Part shown: positions 23,719 through 33,773 of the stretch, piece after piece
How positions within the stretch are numbered: the first letter of the stretch is position 1
How the letters are laid out: every line of letters begins with the position of its first letter
From: Lingula anatina
Lineage: Eukaryota; Brachiopoda; Lingulata; Lingulida; Lingulidae
Length of the DNA stretch: 64,000 nt
Assembly (NCBI RefSeq): GCF_001039355.2
Contig: NW_019773648.1
Coordinates: 335,055 to 399,054, forward strand
Direction of reading: 5' to 3'
The notes under the pieces: generated by a model
Databases searched by the model: none
Told to the model about the DNA's origin: nothing
What the model saw: only the letters and a program-made list of their open reading frames with translations
Program-made: the position numbers and the translations under genes

Positions 23719-24389
23719 CCATGAACACCCCTTTTTTCACAAAAACCATAAAATTCATATTGTCAATGCTAATTAAATAGGGCCAACGACCTATGTGGGC
23801 TGCTCTCAAGCAGCATTATATGTGTAAAATCATTTGATTGCAGTTGTTACACCTGATGTGTATTATATCTTCTCTGTCACAATCAGCATTCGAAGTGACT
23901 TGTTATATATGTCCATGTACAACAAAGAAGCAGAATCCAATTTTTACCTCTAAAATTTTAGATTTAAAACTAAAAAGGAACTCATGGTAATGAGTCTAAA
24001 AATGCTTCTTTAGCAGGGCCCATGAAAAACGGATCATAAAGAAATAATATTATTAAAAAATCCCGCCGAGAAGAAATAGATCACGGGTAATTCTGCTCAA
24101 ATTATATTCTCTTAGTTACTACATGTATTTGAGAATTTTTCTTAATTCCTATGTCAAATTGCAGTAGCAGTTGATCAGGTTAAAACCGGAATTATTCCTT
24201 AACGAATATTCCTTATCTGAACAGATATAATAAAGCACAAACACATACTACTATAAATGACAGAAAACTAGCGTCCAAATTGCGATAGCGATGCCTTCAC
24301 AATGCAGGCCCCGTTTCACAAAGAACCTTTCAAAAATCCTTAACTGACTAGGACGTGTGCATGTATCTACGAGAGTGCTCTAACACTGC

Positions 24390-24391
24390 TT

Positions 24392-24443
<52 letters not shown>
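24390..24443. repeat. (GA)n microsatellite
   Basis: A pure GA run of about 25 units. Confidence 0.94.
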
Positions 24444-24447
<4 letters not shown>

Positions 24448-24727
24448 TTGCTAATAATAAAATCATAATAAATTATTAAACGCATTAAAAGATTTCAAAG
24501 ATCTATTTCCTTGTTCCCTTAATAAACAATAAACTTTATTTTACAACAACATACGAACACATTCTATGTGTAATAAAAACTGTCTTAAAAAAAGTAAAAA
24601 CATCTCTGTCCGTTTATTTTAAAAAATGCAAATTATCTTTCTGCTTTTTTTTCTAAAACAAAGTGGTTTTAAGCTACCCTCTACCAGGGCGACTGATAGA
24701 TTTTTACAGATATTCACAGATATGTCT

Positions 24728-25470
24728 CTACTCTTCATCCTAAAAATGATCCATTTCTCATAAGATCATAGATACTATGACCTAATAAGGGTATTACCTT
24801 CAAAACAAATTATAACGTTATTTTATTAATGTGATTCCATTTCTGCACTCAACATGTCAACGGGTGCCGAGGGGCACTTTTATATTACCACGGCTTTCGA
24901 ACATAATTCACGTTTATTATTATTGCAAAGCATCTCTACCTAAAATGGGTTTCACCTCATGTGACTCTAGTTGTTTTTTAAACTCGTACCCTTTTTCAAA
25001 TTTGCATGCCTGTGTCTATACTTGATCATACTGAGATCGCACTGAGTATAATGGCTATTTCAATGGTATAATTGTCGTTAATAATGCTTCATTTCTGTCA
25101 GACGACGAGGAAGTGACACGCCACATGCACGCTAGATCCACTGAGCCATTGTTTTTAACCTTCAGATTAGCATTGATGAATGTTGTATTGCTTTTGTTAT
25201 AAATTAACATGTATAAAACCAGTTGTTGCATGTAGCTTCTGTCCGTTAGTAGCCCTGCATGGCAGTATTATGACACAGACGGAAGGCATTTAGTTATAAG
25301 AGCTAGGAGCATACATAATGAACTTCTGTGTTGGTGGAGTGATGTGTGTACAACTCGTCGCTTGGTGGATGGGACAGCCACTGACTGTCGCATACACCGC
25401 ACTCCGGCCAGGTGTCAGGGGACTTTAGGGAGTGACCCTTTCTTCCCCTCTCTCCCTCTTTCCTTCTGTC

Positions 25471-25522
<52 letters not shown>

Positions 25523-25948
25523 ACGCACGAGCTCTTTAGCTCTCTCTGCCTCCCTCTCTCTCGCTTTCACTCTCTCTATGCCCATAAAGGTGAGCTGAAC
25601 CGCGCCGCCCCCATCTTGTCTAGCCGCTAAATAGACACAGGCATGCAAATTTGAAAATGGCACGAGTTTGAAAAACAACTAGAGTCACATGAGGCAAGGA
25701 CGTATACTGAATATGTGAGGTGAAACCCATTTCAGGTAGAGATGCTATGCAATTATAATAAACGTGAATTATGTTCGAAAGCCGTGGTAATATAAAAGTA
25801 CCCCTCGGCACCCGTTGACATGTTGAGTGCTGAAATGAAATCACATTAATAAAATAACGTTATAAATTGTTTTTGAAGGTAATACCCTTTTTAGGTCATA
25901 GCATCTATGATCTCATGAAAAATGAATCATTTTTAAGATGAAGAATAA
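24728..25948. mobile_element. Long inverted repeat / foldback-like element
   Basis: 24728-25019 and about 25629-25948 are reverse complements over roughly 290-320 bp with few mismatches. The right arm has a short insertion ('gcaaggacgtatactgaatatg'). A spacer of about 600 bp contains a CA microsatellite and CT-rich sequence but no transposase. It may be a foldback DNA transposon or an inverted duplication. No target duplication was established. Confidence 0.75.
25475..25518. repeat. (CA)n microsatellite
   Basis: About 20 CA units followed by CT-rich sequence, inside the spacer of the long inverted repeat. Confidence 0.94.
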
Positions 25949-26329
25949 ACAAGGCAGCAAAGCTGTCAAATGTACAGACAAAAAACAGAAAATAAAGATG
26001 CAAAATAGGTCATTTTGTCAATTTTGATGCAATAATAAATAATGCTTATAATAGCACTGTCAGTCAACACTGAATTTTAATCATGCACAACAGGTACCAT
26101 GGTCAATAACAGGTCAATAACAGGAGCGATATTTTCTGACAGTATTCCAAAGTATCTATGTTGATCCATCCTCCATTTTTATGGTCTTCCAACAAAAAAA
26201 ATAGATACCAGTCAATATAAACTTAATAACCTGACCGTCTTCCGGAAGACCCAGAAGATGGTCTCAATCCACCCCTTCANTTACATATCTAATTAGTTCA
26301 ATAATGAGACTATTAACATGCCTAAGAAT

Positions 26330-26800
26330 TGAATCAGAGAAAATGTGAAAAAAAAAGCAAAATGACCCAATCATGCTGATTTTCGAACTTGACCTGCGTA
26401 TTATAAATATTCATTAGTTCTGTAAGTTTCGAACCAAAAGGTAAAACGGTTTTCCACTTATCGTGTTTACGGTGTTGCATATACGCTGAAAAAAGTGAAA
26501 AAAAAGCAAAACCTCCCTAAAAATAACCCAATCATGCTGATTTTCGAACTTGACCTGCGTATTATACAAATTCATCAGTTCTGTAAGTTGAAAACCAAAT
26601 AGTAAAACGGTTTTCCACTTATCGTGTTTACGGTGTTGCATATATGCTGAAAAAAGTGAAAAAACAGCATAACTTCCCTAAAAATGGCCCGATCATGCTG
26701 ATTTTCGAACTTGACCTGAATATTATGAATATTCATCAGTTCTGTAAGTTTCAAGCCAAAACGTAAAACCGTTTTCCACTTATCGTGTTTACGGTAAAAG
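26330..26800. repeat. Tandem repeat, about 160-bp unit, three copies
   Basis: The block 'acggttttccacttatcgtg' recurs at about 26444, 26608 and 26768. Between are copies of 'aatcatgctgattttcgaac' and 'cagttctgtaagtt'. A partial unit begins near 26340. The minus-strand open frames across it repeat the same peptide, so they are not counted as genes. A single N is at 26280 just before. Confidence 0.88.
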
Positions 26801-26944
26801 TGCACGCCAACGGCAACGGCAACGGCGACGACAGACGCAGGTGATGGCTATATGTACAGACACATCTGTGTCTGTACATAAAAATGATAAATGTGTACAG
26901 TAAGTTGCATGACATTGCACTTGACATTTTATCAAAGTGAGTCA

Positions 26945-27160
26945 CTTAACGGGGTGCTAAACAATAAAGGAAGAGGAAGTAAAAATACACATTGTTATCA
27001 GGAATTGTGCATACTTACGTTAATAAGAAAACGAAAGAAAAGTGTTTTTCTTTGGAAAAAAAGATGCCCTAACGGGATGCTGAACAATAAAGGTAATAAA
27101 CATAAAAATTGTTATCAGAAATCGTGCATACTTACGTTAAAAAACGTTTTATTTGGAGGA
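26945..27160. repeat. Short tandem duplication, about 120 bp x 2
   Basis: The block around 'aacaataaaggaagagg ... gttatcaggaattgtgcatacttacgtta' at 26958-27022 is repeated with changes at 27083-27141. Confidence 0.7.
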
Positions 27161-28260
27161 AAAAAAGATGGCTTTGAAAATTCGTCTATATTTTGAATTT
27201 GTATAAGCATTTAATGCCTTGTAAAAAGCACTCTTCTTCTTTAAAAAATGTTGTTCATTGTCGCAGGCAAGGCGATAAATTGGTATAGTGTTTATGACTT
27301 TCAAAAACTATCCTTTTTATTTAAGCGGGTTAAGAAGATGGTGACGCACCTGGCACCTCCTTGACTGAACCTTTTACTTGCTGACACTGCGTTTATTGCA
27401 TTTCTGAAAACGAATTTAGTTATCTTGTTCGTGGCTGGTACCACCATGACACTATATGGTTCCATGGTACCACTGAATAGTGGATATCGCTGCCGTAGTC
27501 GTGTCCTGCTGGAGAAACATTTACATGTACGTGAATGCGAAATAATTGTTTATCTTATCGGGAAAAACCACCGAAAGATTCAGAGAGAACTTGAAGCATG
27601 GACCTAATGAGAGAAGGACGTGAAACGCGGCATCTTCCTTTGAAGCTATGTGCGTTCGGGTAAACATTTGCCCATTGTCTCAGATAAGCTGTTTTGATAG
27701 CTCCACGGGAGCCTGAACAACTTATTATCAAGGTAGCGCGCGCTGTGCCTCATTGAAATTCTTTTGTTCTATTGCATGGATAACGCAATTTCTCGCGGTC
27801 CCTCGTGGTTGCTATGATACAGCATTGCCTTCATCTTGTAGTTGCTAGCACATAGACTTGCGTCAACAAGTGGAAATTTGTTTCAGGTTTTCAGTTTCTT
27901 TTTCCTGTTACCTAATTAAAACGGGCTCTGGCCTTTGTCTATACTTGTTATCGTTTCCAAGATTGTATTGATATATGTCGAACTGATATATAACTGGTTT
28001 AAAAGCATGTTGACTAATAAAGCCAGGTAGGTGCTATCCAAAAGCATCTGATAACATGATAATGCAATGTAGCAAGCCAATTACAGAGGTGAGACTTAAA
28101 TCACAAATGTGATCAAGATCCACTTTTATAACCATTACCCAAGTAAATATATTGCATGTGTTCATGTCCACATTTATACTTGAATTAAAAGAGCAATGAG
28201 GGTGTTTGTCAATCGTCTCTATGCTGTTTAGGGACTCCAATTTAAAGATGAAAAACTATT
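27161..28260. other. Intergenic
   Basis: No gene, RNA or clear repeat was recognised. Confidence 0.5.
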
Positions 28261-28311
28261 AATTATCATTCTCAGACTGGAGCAGACCGTAGCCGGTAAT
28301 GTGTAAATATA

Positions 28312-29974
28312 CAGACTTGACATTTAATATGGAATATTTCAGTTTTAAAGGTATACCTAGGTAAAAATGCGTTCTTTATTGAAAACACTCAGATCTCATA
28401 TAAGATATCTGACTGGGGAAGTATGAAGAAAGGTGTGTCTCTACCAATTAACTGCTTACCAAGTCTGATGCACTGCTGCATTGTTAAATATGCATTGATT
28501 TAACTGGGTAGTGCTCCTTTGGGCTGGTCAAAGCTTGGCTTTGGCGAGGGATGGTTCTGTCAAAAAAGTATCCATATGTCGGCAACCATTGCATAGAAGA
28601 ATTTGAAATTTTGCATGCAAGCGGTCGGTTTTGCAGTGCGTAAAATGAGTTAAGTATTGTTTTTCAAAATTGTTAAAATGTGCCAGAATGGCGCGAAACA
28701 GAAAGACATTGCCAGACAGATTATTACCCCAAAAGAAACGGTCCGCACAATTTCACAGACTTATGCCCAGGCTCATGTACCCACACAGACACCACGTCCA
28801 ATGTATCGATATCTTACCACCAGAATACAGGATTCAATTTCCTTCAGGATATGCTGCTGCAATTAAACCAAAACCACCCAGTCCGTTTTAAATGAGGGGC
28901 AAATTGTCACTAAAGCGCGTTTTTCAAGTCTCTTAGCGAACACCAAACTGGTTTAAGCAGATTAAGATACCAGCCCACCTCTGAGGAGGCCACTGTAAAC
29001 AGCAGAACAGCGTAGTCTGTTTCTCTAATGAATTGGGGACCATGACCGTTTCTGGGTAGAACATTGAAACCGCGTTGTTTTCTTTATTGAGGTCAGATTT
29101 CGCCTGTACCGCTAAATTGGTCAAAAAAAGAGCTTACAGACATCTTCAAGAGGTCTACGACAAGGTGTGTGCCGCTTCTGAAGTGACTAGAGCCATTAAC
29201 AGCGTCAGTATTTGGAGTTGATACCACACTGGTGCCAAAACACCAATGGAAGTCATTGACTAAAACCTGAACCAGATCAAATAAAGGAATAATCTGGGAA
29301 CCACTTGACTATCATTTGATAGGGGACACCTTAGGAACAGTTTTAGGTTGCACGATCAGATTGCTGGTTCACACAGAGCACTTTTATTAGCAGATAACTT
29401 ACAGAACCAAGGGAATGAGCAGCTACCTTGGTCATCAAAATCGCCATATTTGATTCACTTTGACAATATGTGGTTAGGTCAATAGTCGCCAAATCAACGG
29501 CCAGCATGTCCCACAACAAAATTGAACCAAATTGGACAAGCTTTAACCGTTGCCTGGACTTTTATTCCAGATTAAATTCTTAAAAAACTATCGCAAGAAA
29601 TGCCTTGCCTCTTGAAAGCTCTGGTAGCAGAAGGATAAGGTCAGGCATAGCGGCGACCGTTACTGTGACTAGACACTGACATGAAGGTTCTTTGTGGGTC
29701 GTGTAACTCTTTTAAAGACGATAATTTGGAAAATATGGAGATCCAAAATATCGCTTTCAATGGTTGTCGTATGACATAAGATTGGCAATGTAGTTTTGTT
29801 TGCTTCATTGGCGAAGTCAATTAAAGAACTGATGTCACAATGACATGAAACAGTTTATCATAAGTTATAAAAACACGATTTTGATCCTTATTTTCATTTA
29901 TCAGTCTGCAAAATAGGAAAAAAACTGATGAATTATGATTTGGAAAAAATATTCCATATTAAATGTCAAGTCTG
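28312..29974 (+). mobile_element. Tc1/mariner-type transposon, inactive (1663 bp)
   Basis: The terminal inverted repeats are identical over 28 bp, starting CAGACTTGACATTTAATATG, and are flanked by TA (28310-28311 and 29975-29976). The interior keeps traces of a Tc1 transposase on the plus strand. Near 28665 there is an N-terminal helix-turn-helix-like KIVKMCQNGAKQKDIARQI. Near 29408-29480 there is QLPWSSKSPYLIHFDNMW, corresponding to the conserved PW-SKSPDLNPIEN-W block. Between them are frameshifts and stops, so no functional protein can be made. Confidence 0.85.
28657..29482 (+). pseudogene. Tc1-like transposase remnant
   Basis: Broken transposase gene inside the element at 28312-29974. 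The first open piece (28657-28866) encodes the DNA-binding start. Later pieces sit in other frames, and the SKSP block runs into a TAG after NMWLGQ. Known for the family: the SPDLNPIE block contributes to the DDE catalytic core. Here it reads SPYLIHFDN, so the Asp and Glu context is also mutated. Confidence 0.75.
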
Positions 29975-29976
29975 TA

Positions 29977-30320
29977 TATATACTTCAGAGCAGTTTTAAT
30001 GTCAACTTTGATAAAAGAATATTAAAAGGCCCACAAGTGCGTTGTGCGTAACGAATGCGTGTGTGGTGCCACATTGCAACGAGAGCCATTATTGAAAGTT
30101 AAAAAAATAATAATTATCATCCTCAGACTGGAGCAGACCGTAGCCGGTAATGTGTAAATATATATATATATACTTCAGAGCAGTGTTAATGTCAACTTTG
30201 ATAAAAGAATATTAAAAGACCCACAGGTGCGTTTTTGTGGGTCACGAATGCGTGTGTGGTGCCCTATTGCAACGAGAGCCCATATTGAATGTTAAAAATA
30301 TTAATAATCATTACATAATT
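29977..30320. repeat. Tandem repeat pair of about 185 bp
   Basis: The block 'acttcagagcag ... tttgataaaagaatattaaaa ... acgaatgcgtgtgtggtgcc' occurs at 29980-30120 and 30172-30305. Each is preceded by 'actggagcagaccgtagccg' (28276 and 30128). The first unit is interrupted by the Tc1 element. Confidence 0.85.
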
Positions 30321-31051
30321 CGGGCTCACTTAAGCAAGTAACATAAACCTGTTCATATATTTACACAGCAGTGTAAATGCCACCTTTATCTAAACCGTAC
30401 GTAAAAAATACCATCTCTCATTAGGTCCATGCTTGAAGTAACCTCTACACCAAAGCAACCCTTGCCGTTTCAAGTGCGGAAGTTTGTTTCAAGTTAAAAC
30501 TCAGGGTAGAGAGAACATATGGCAATAGTAATGTGGGCGGAAATTCAGTTGAATCCGAAACACATCGCGTCCAATTCCATAGTACACCCGTGACTAGCTT
30601 ACAGTGCGGTGTGTCACATGATAAAAGAGGATAGGAAAGGGAAGTTACTTTTAAAGCATTTGTAGCACTAAACTGAGAATCATTTTCGCTCCCAACAAAA
30701 ACAGTTTTGGACAGTTTGTTAGGAAATCGACTAAGGTACGTCTTATTTATGTATTTTTGGCTCGAATATTTCATTTGGAATTACTAATCAAACCAGTTGT
30801 TGAGTTACCTAAAATTTGCAACGACAGGAAGAAAAACTCGCTCTTCTCTATATATCCTTCATAGAACGGTGAGTTTCTGTTGATTTTCTCTCTCCCTTTT
30901 GATTTTTTGGCAAACATACAGCTCTGTTGTGTTGCATTTAAATTCTACTAAAACATTATTAGAAAATGTTACTTCTGATATATTATCTGGAAATTAAAAC
31001 AAATGTTGAAAACGTAAGACGTTCACTTGGGCATGTTTGTTTCACTTTCAG
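30321..31051 (+). promoter_or_regulatory. TLR upstream region and probable 5' UTR intron
   Basis: No coding sequence. There is a consensus donor (GTGAGT at about 30869) and a strong acceptor (TTTCACTTTCAG ending at 31051), seven nt before the preferred TLR ATG. This suggests a 5' UTR exon ending near 30868 and an intron of about 180 nt. TATA-like 'ctatatatcc' occurs at 30847. Inferred only from splice-like motifs. Confidence 0.35.
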
Positions 31052-31058
31052 CATAACA

Positions 31059-33773
31059 ATGACTCGAGTCAGTCTTCACACGGGATACTTACTCATACAT
31101 ACATGCATCTTGGTTTCCCTGTGGGCAGCCATGTCGGGGAAAAGGACAGCCAAGTGTGTCATCCAAGTGGACCACGGACCAAAAAACGACACAGTGGTGA
31201 ACTGTGACCAAAGAAATCTACGCATGATTCCAGTTGATCTCCCGATTACTACAACTGTTGCTTATCTCCGGAACAATGACCTCAGGCGCATATATAAAAA
31301 GCAGATACAATTCCTGTCGAAAATGAGAAAGTTGTATCTTGACTCGTGCAATATATCATATCTGGATAAGGACGCATTTTACGGTCTTGATCTTCTAGAA
31401 GTCTTGGATTTGAGTAAAAACCACCTGCATCATCCTCATGAACAAATCTTTAAGTCGCTGAAGTCTCTAATGACTCTTGATCTGTCCTTTAATAGAGACA
31501 TTTTTGGACCGTCACTTACATCATCTTTCTTCAGAAGTTTGCATCGTTTGCGCAAAATTAATTTGGGAAATGTTGGGTTGCATTACATCGCAGAGGGTGT
31601 ATTTGACACAAATATTGATCTAAAAGAAGTTCATCTCTTCGCCAACAGATTCCAAAATATTCCAGAGGCTATTTTCTCCAACCCTAGAATCAGTTATATC
31701 GATCTATCTAATAATCAAATACACGCTATTTGCGTAAACATCTCAACCAGCTTCTTTCGCGAAAAACTTAACCTGAGGTTGTATAGTAATCGTATATCCA
31801 AGTTATGCAGAGCAGATTTACAACCACTGTCAGTGTTTGGCCAACTCAGCCTGGATGTGGGGCGGAACAACATAACACAGATATGTGACAACACTTTTAC
31901 AGACATAAGGAATATCGGGGGACTTTCCATTTCCTTTAATCCTCTTTGCAAAACTACACTGGGGAACTCTACTCATCCAGTCAGTGCAGTTAGCTGCAAA
32001 GCATTTCAGAATTTTACCTATAGTTTAAGGAAGAGTAGAATTTCTACCTTGAATGCGCGACGTATAGGCTTGTTCTTTGATAATCTAGATCCGATTACAT
32101 TCTTTCACCTTCAAAATGCATCTCTAAGGAAATTAGATATAGGACAGAATCATTTAGGGGGTATGCAACCATTAACTTTTCAAAACCTCACCAATCTTAC
32201 CGATTTAAGATTAGATAATTGTGGGATCAAGTCCTTTTCGCTAGTAGCTGCTTTAACGCCCCTCAGAAACACGATTAAAAAGATAGATATTAGTTACAAC
32301 AATCTGGATACAAATATTCTTGTTGGTACATTAAACGCATGCCCACACTTAACTGAACTCCGTTTTATAAACAAGTTGGATTTCTTTCAGTTGCTTAAGC
32401 AAATGCGTTATTACGTGGAGGATCACTTAAGTATAAGGAGCTTGGAGTTTAGACCTAATAAACCAAAGGGAATTGAATCTTTTGTCTTCAAAAACCTGTC
32501 GTCTTTGAAAGAGCTTACCGTCAATGGCCTCAATGGACTACCGTATTTCCCTTTCAATTTGAAAAAGCTAAAGCTTCAAGATTTACAACAATTACAGACC
32601 TTAGACCTGTCTGGAAACAATGCATACTTACATTGTGATTTACAGAACGCAGATTACTTCAAAGGAATGCCAAATCTTCGAGAGTTACGCATGGATCGTA
32701 ACAAGCTATGTCTTACCAATGCCTCCATACTCATCGTTATGTTTCAATCCCTTCACAATGTAACATATGTAGATTTAAGAAGTAACTCGTTATCGGAACT
32801 ACCAGTGGGAATGTTTGACTCTATGGTGCGCCTTAGAACTCTACTTCTCACAAAAAACAAACTGCTGACTATTCCCAAGGGACTATTCAGAAACTTGAAT
32901 CAACTCCACACCTTGGCACTCTCCTCTAATTTCATATCAAACATCCAAGATGGTGCCTTCGATGGCTTAGTATCGTTACGTGTACTTCAAATGGGCAACA
33001 ATGAGTTAATCTGTGACTGCAATATACGGTGGTTTCAGCAATATTTTCAAATACTAAACAATGAGGAGTCAGAAGAGTTTTGCTTTGGTGCTACTACAAC
33101 ACACAAAATTAAAATAACTGAATTTAAACCTGACTGGTGGCAGTGTGATAACAACACGACGAAGGTGGCGGTCAGTATCCTTGGGGCGGTACTATTCATG
33201 TGTTTTATAGCTGGTATTGTTTACTATGCAAGATGGGACATTAGATTCTCTTTGGTCGTCAGGTTCGGGTGGCGATACTGTGCTAAGATTCCACAACATG
33301 ATGACATCAACCTTGTGAAGATATTTGACGCCTTTGTTTCTTATAGTTTACTAGACACGGCCTGGGTTGCTGCCGAGCTGATCCCAAATCTAGAAAATGA
33401 CGAACAATTGAACTTTCGTCTTTGTACCCATGAGCGCAATTTACTTCCCGGCAACTCTATTGTAGAAAGTGTTGAAGGAGCCATGGACGGCAGTCACAGT
33501 GTCATTTTCTGGATTACTCAAAACTTTCTGGAAAGCGAGGTTTGTGATTTTGAACTGAATTTGGCCAAGACTAAGCTCTTTGGAAGGAGCATTCGCTCGG
33601 TTATTTTCATAATTGAAGAACGTTTTGATAAAACCCAACTACCGCAGCCAATGAGAATTATGATACGACATTGCCAATGTCTTTACTGGCCAGAACTAAG
33701 GCTGCGCAAAAGGGACATTTTCTGGAAAAGACTGAAGCTTGCCTTGTTGGAAAACAAACTAAAAGATAATTGA
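31059..33773 (+). CDS. Toll-like receptor, intronless coding region, 904 aa
   Basis: Transmembrane pattern-recognition receptor. From the ATG at 31059 (just after a strong acceptor) the protein has a signal peptide (GYLLIHTCILVSLWAAM). A long leucine-rich-repeat ectodomain follows, with many LxxLxLxxN units (for example LEVLDLSKNHL, VTYVDLRSNSLSELPVGMF, LHTLALSSNFI). One C-terminal cysteine cap has CDCNIRWFQQY near residue 652 and later Cys. A single membrane helix spans about 703-726 (VAVSILGAVLFMCFIAGIVYY), and a cytoplasmic TIR domain begins about 750. TIR box 1 is FDAFVSYS (residue 756), box 2 region RLCTHERNLLPGNSI, box 3 FWKRL. One cysteine cap next to the membrane is the vertebrate-like single-cluster arrangement. 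The upstream in-frame ATG at 30966 would put 31 non-signal residues in front and is less likely. No frameshift is seen, and all key TIR positions look intact. Ligand unknown. Confidence 0.95.
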   Translation: MTRVSLHTGYLLIHTCILVSLWAAMSGKRTAKCVIQVDHGPKNDTVVNCDQRNLRMIPVDLPITTTVAYLRNNDLRRIYKKQIQFLSKMRKLYLDSCNISYLDKDAFYGLDLLEVLDLSKNHLHHPHEQIFKSLKSLMTLDLSFNRDIFGPSLTSSFFRSLHRLRKINLGNVGLHYIAEGVFDTNIDLKEVHLFANRFQNIPEAIFSNPRISYIDLSNNQIHAICVNISTSFFREKLNLRLYSNRISKLCRADLQPLSVFGQLSLDVGRNNITQICDNTFTDIRNIGGLSISFNPLCKTTLGNSTHPVSAVSCKAFQNFTYSLRKSRISTLNARRIGLFFDNLDPITFFHLQNASLRKLDIGQNHLGGMQPLTFQNLTNLTDLRLDNCGIKSFSLVAALTPLRNTIKKIDISYNNLDTNILVGTLNACPHLTELRFINKLDFFQLLKQMRYYVEDHLSIRSLEFRPNKPKGIESFVFKNLSSLKELTVNGLNGLPYFPFNLKKLKLQDLQQLQTLDLSGNNAYLHCDLQNADYFKGMPNLRELRMDRNKLCLTNASILIVMFQSLHNVTYVDLRSNSLSELPVGMFDSMVRLRTLLLTKNKLLTIPKGLFRNLNQLHTLALSSNFISNIQDGAFDGLVSLRVLQMGNNELICDCNIRWFQQYFQILNNEESEEFCFGATTTHKIKITEFKPDWWQCDNNTTKVAVSILGAVLFMCFIAGIVYYARWDIRFSLVVRFGWRYCAKIPQHDDINLVKIFDAFVSYSLLDTAWVAAELIPNLENDEQLNFRLCTHERNLLPGNSIVESVEGAMDGSHSVIFWITQNFLESEVCDFELNLAKTKLFGRSIRSVIFIIEERFDKTQLPQPMRIMIRHCQCLYWPELRLRKRDIFWKRLKLALLENKLKDN

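Larger units (their letters stand above)
20766..23895. repeat. Segmental tandem duplication, copy B
   Basis: About 3.13 kb, directly abutting copy A in the same orientation and highly similar along most of its length. Contains tRNA-Asn (-), a tRNA-Asn relic, an AAT run and tRNA-Val (+). The right border is near 'ttctctgtcacaatcagcatt', where similarity to the 20765 region ends. Confidence 0.92.

Noticed and set aside
25344-25678. Open frames with HTHTHT or VCVCVC runs (also near 15.1, 47.9 and 54.3 kb)
   Set aside because: Produced by CA/GT microsatellites; not genes.
26414-26805. Repeated 75-codon minus-strand frames (VKFENQHD..., NTVNTISGKPFY...)
   Set aside because: Both are translations of the same 160-bp tandem unit, so the similarity reflects the repeat, not a gene family.
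30966-31058. TLR start at the first in-frame ATG
   Set aside because: The extra 31 residues hide the signal peptide, and the region has an acceptor directly before the second ATG.
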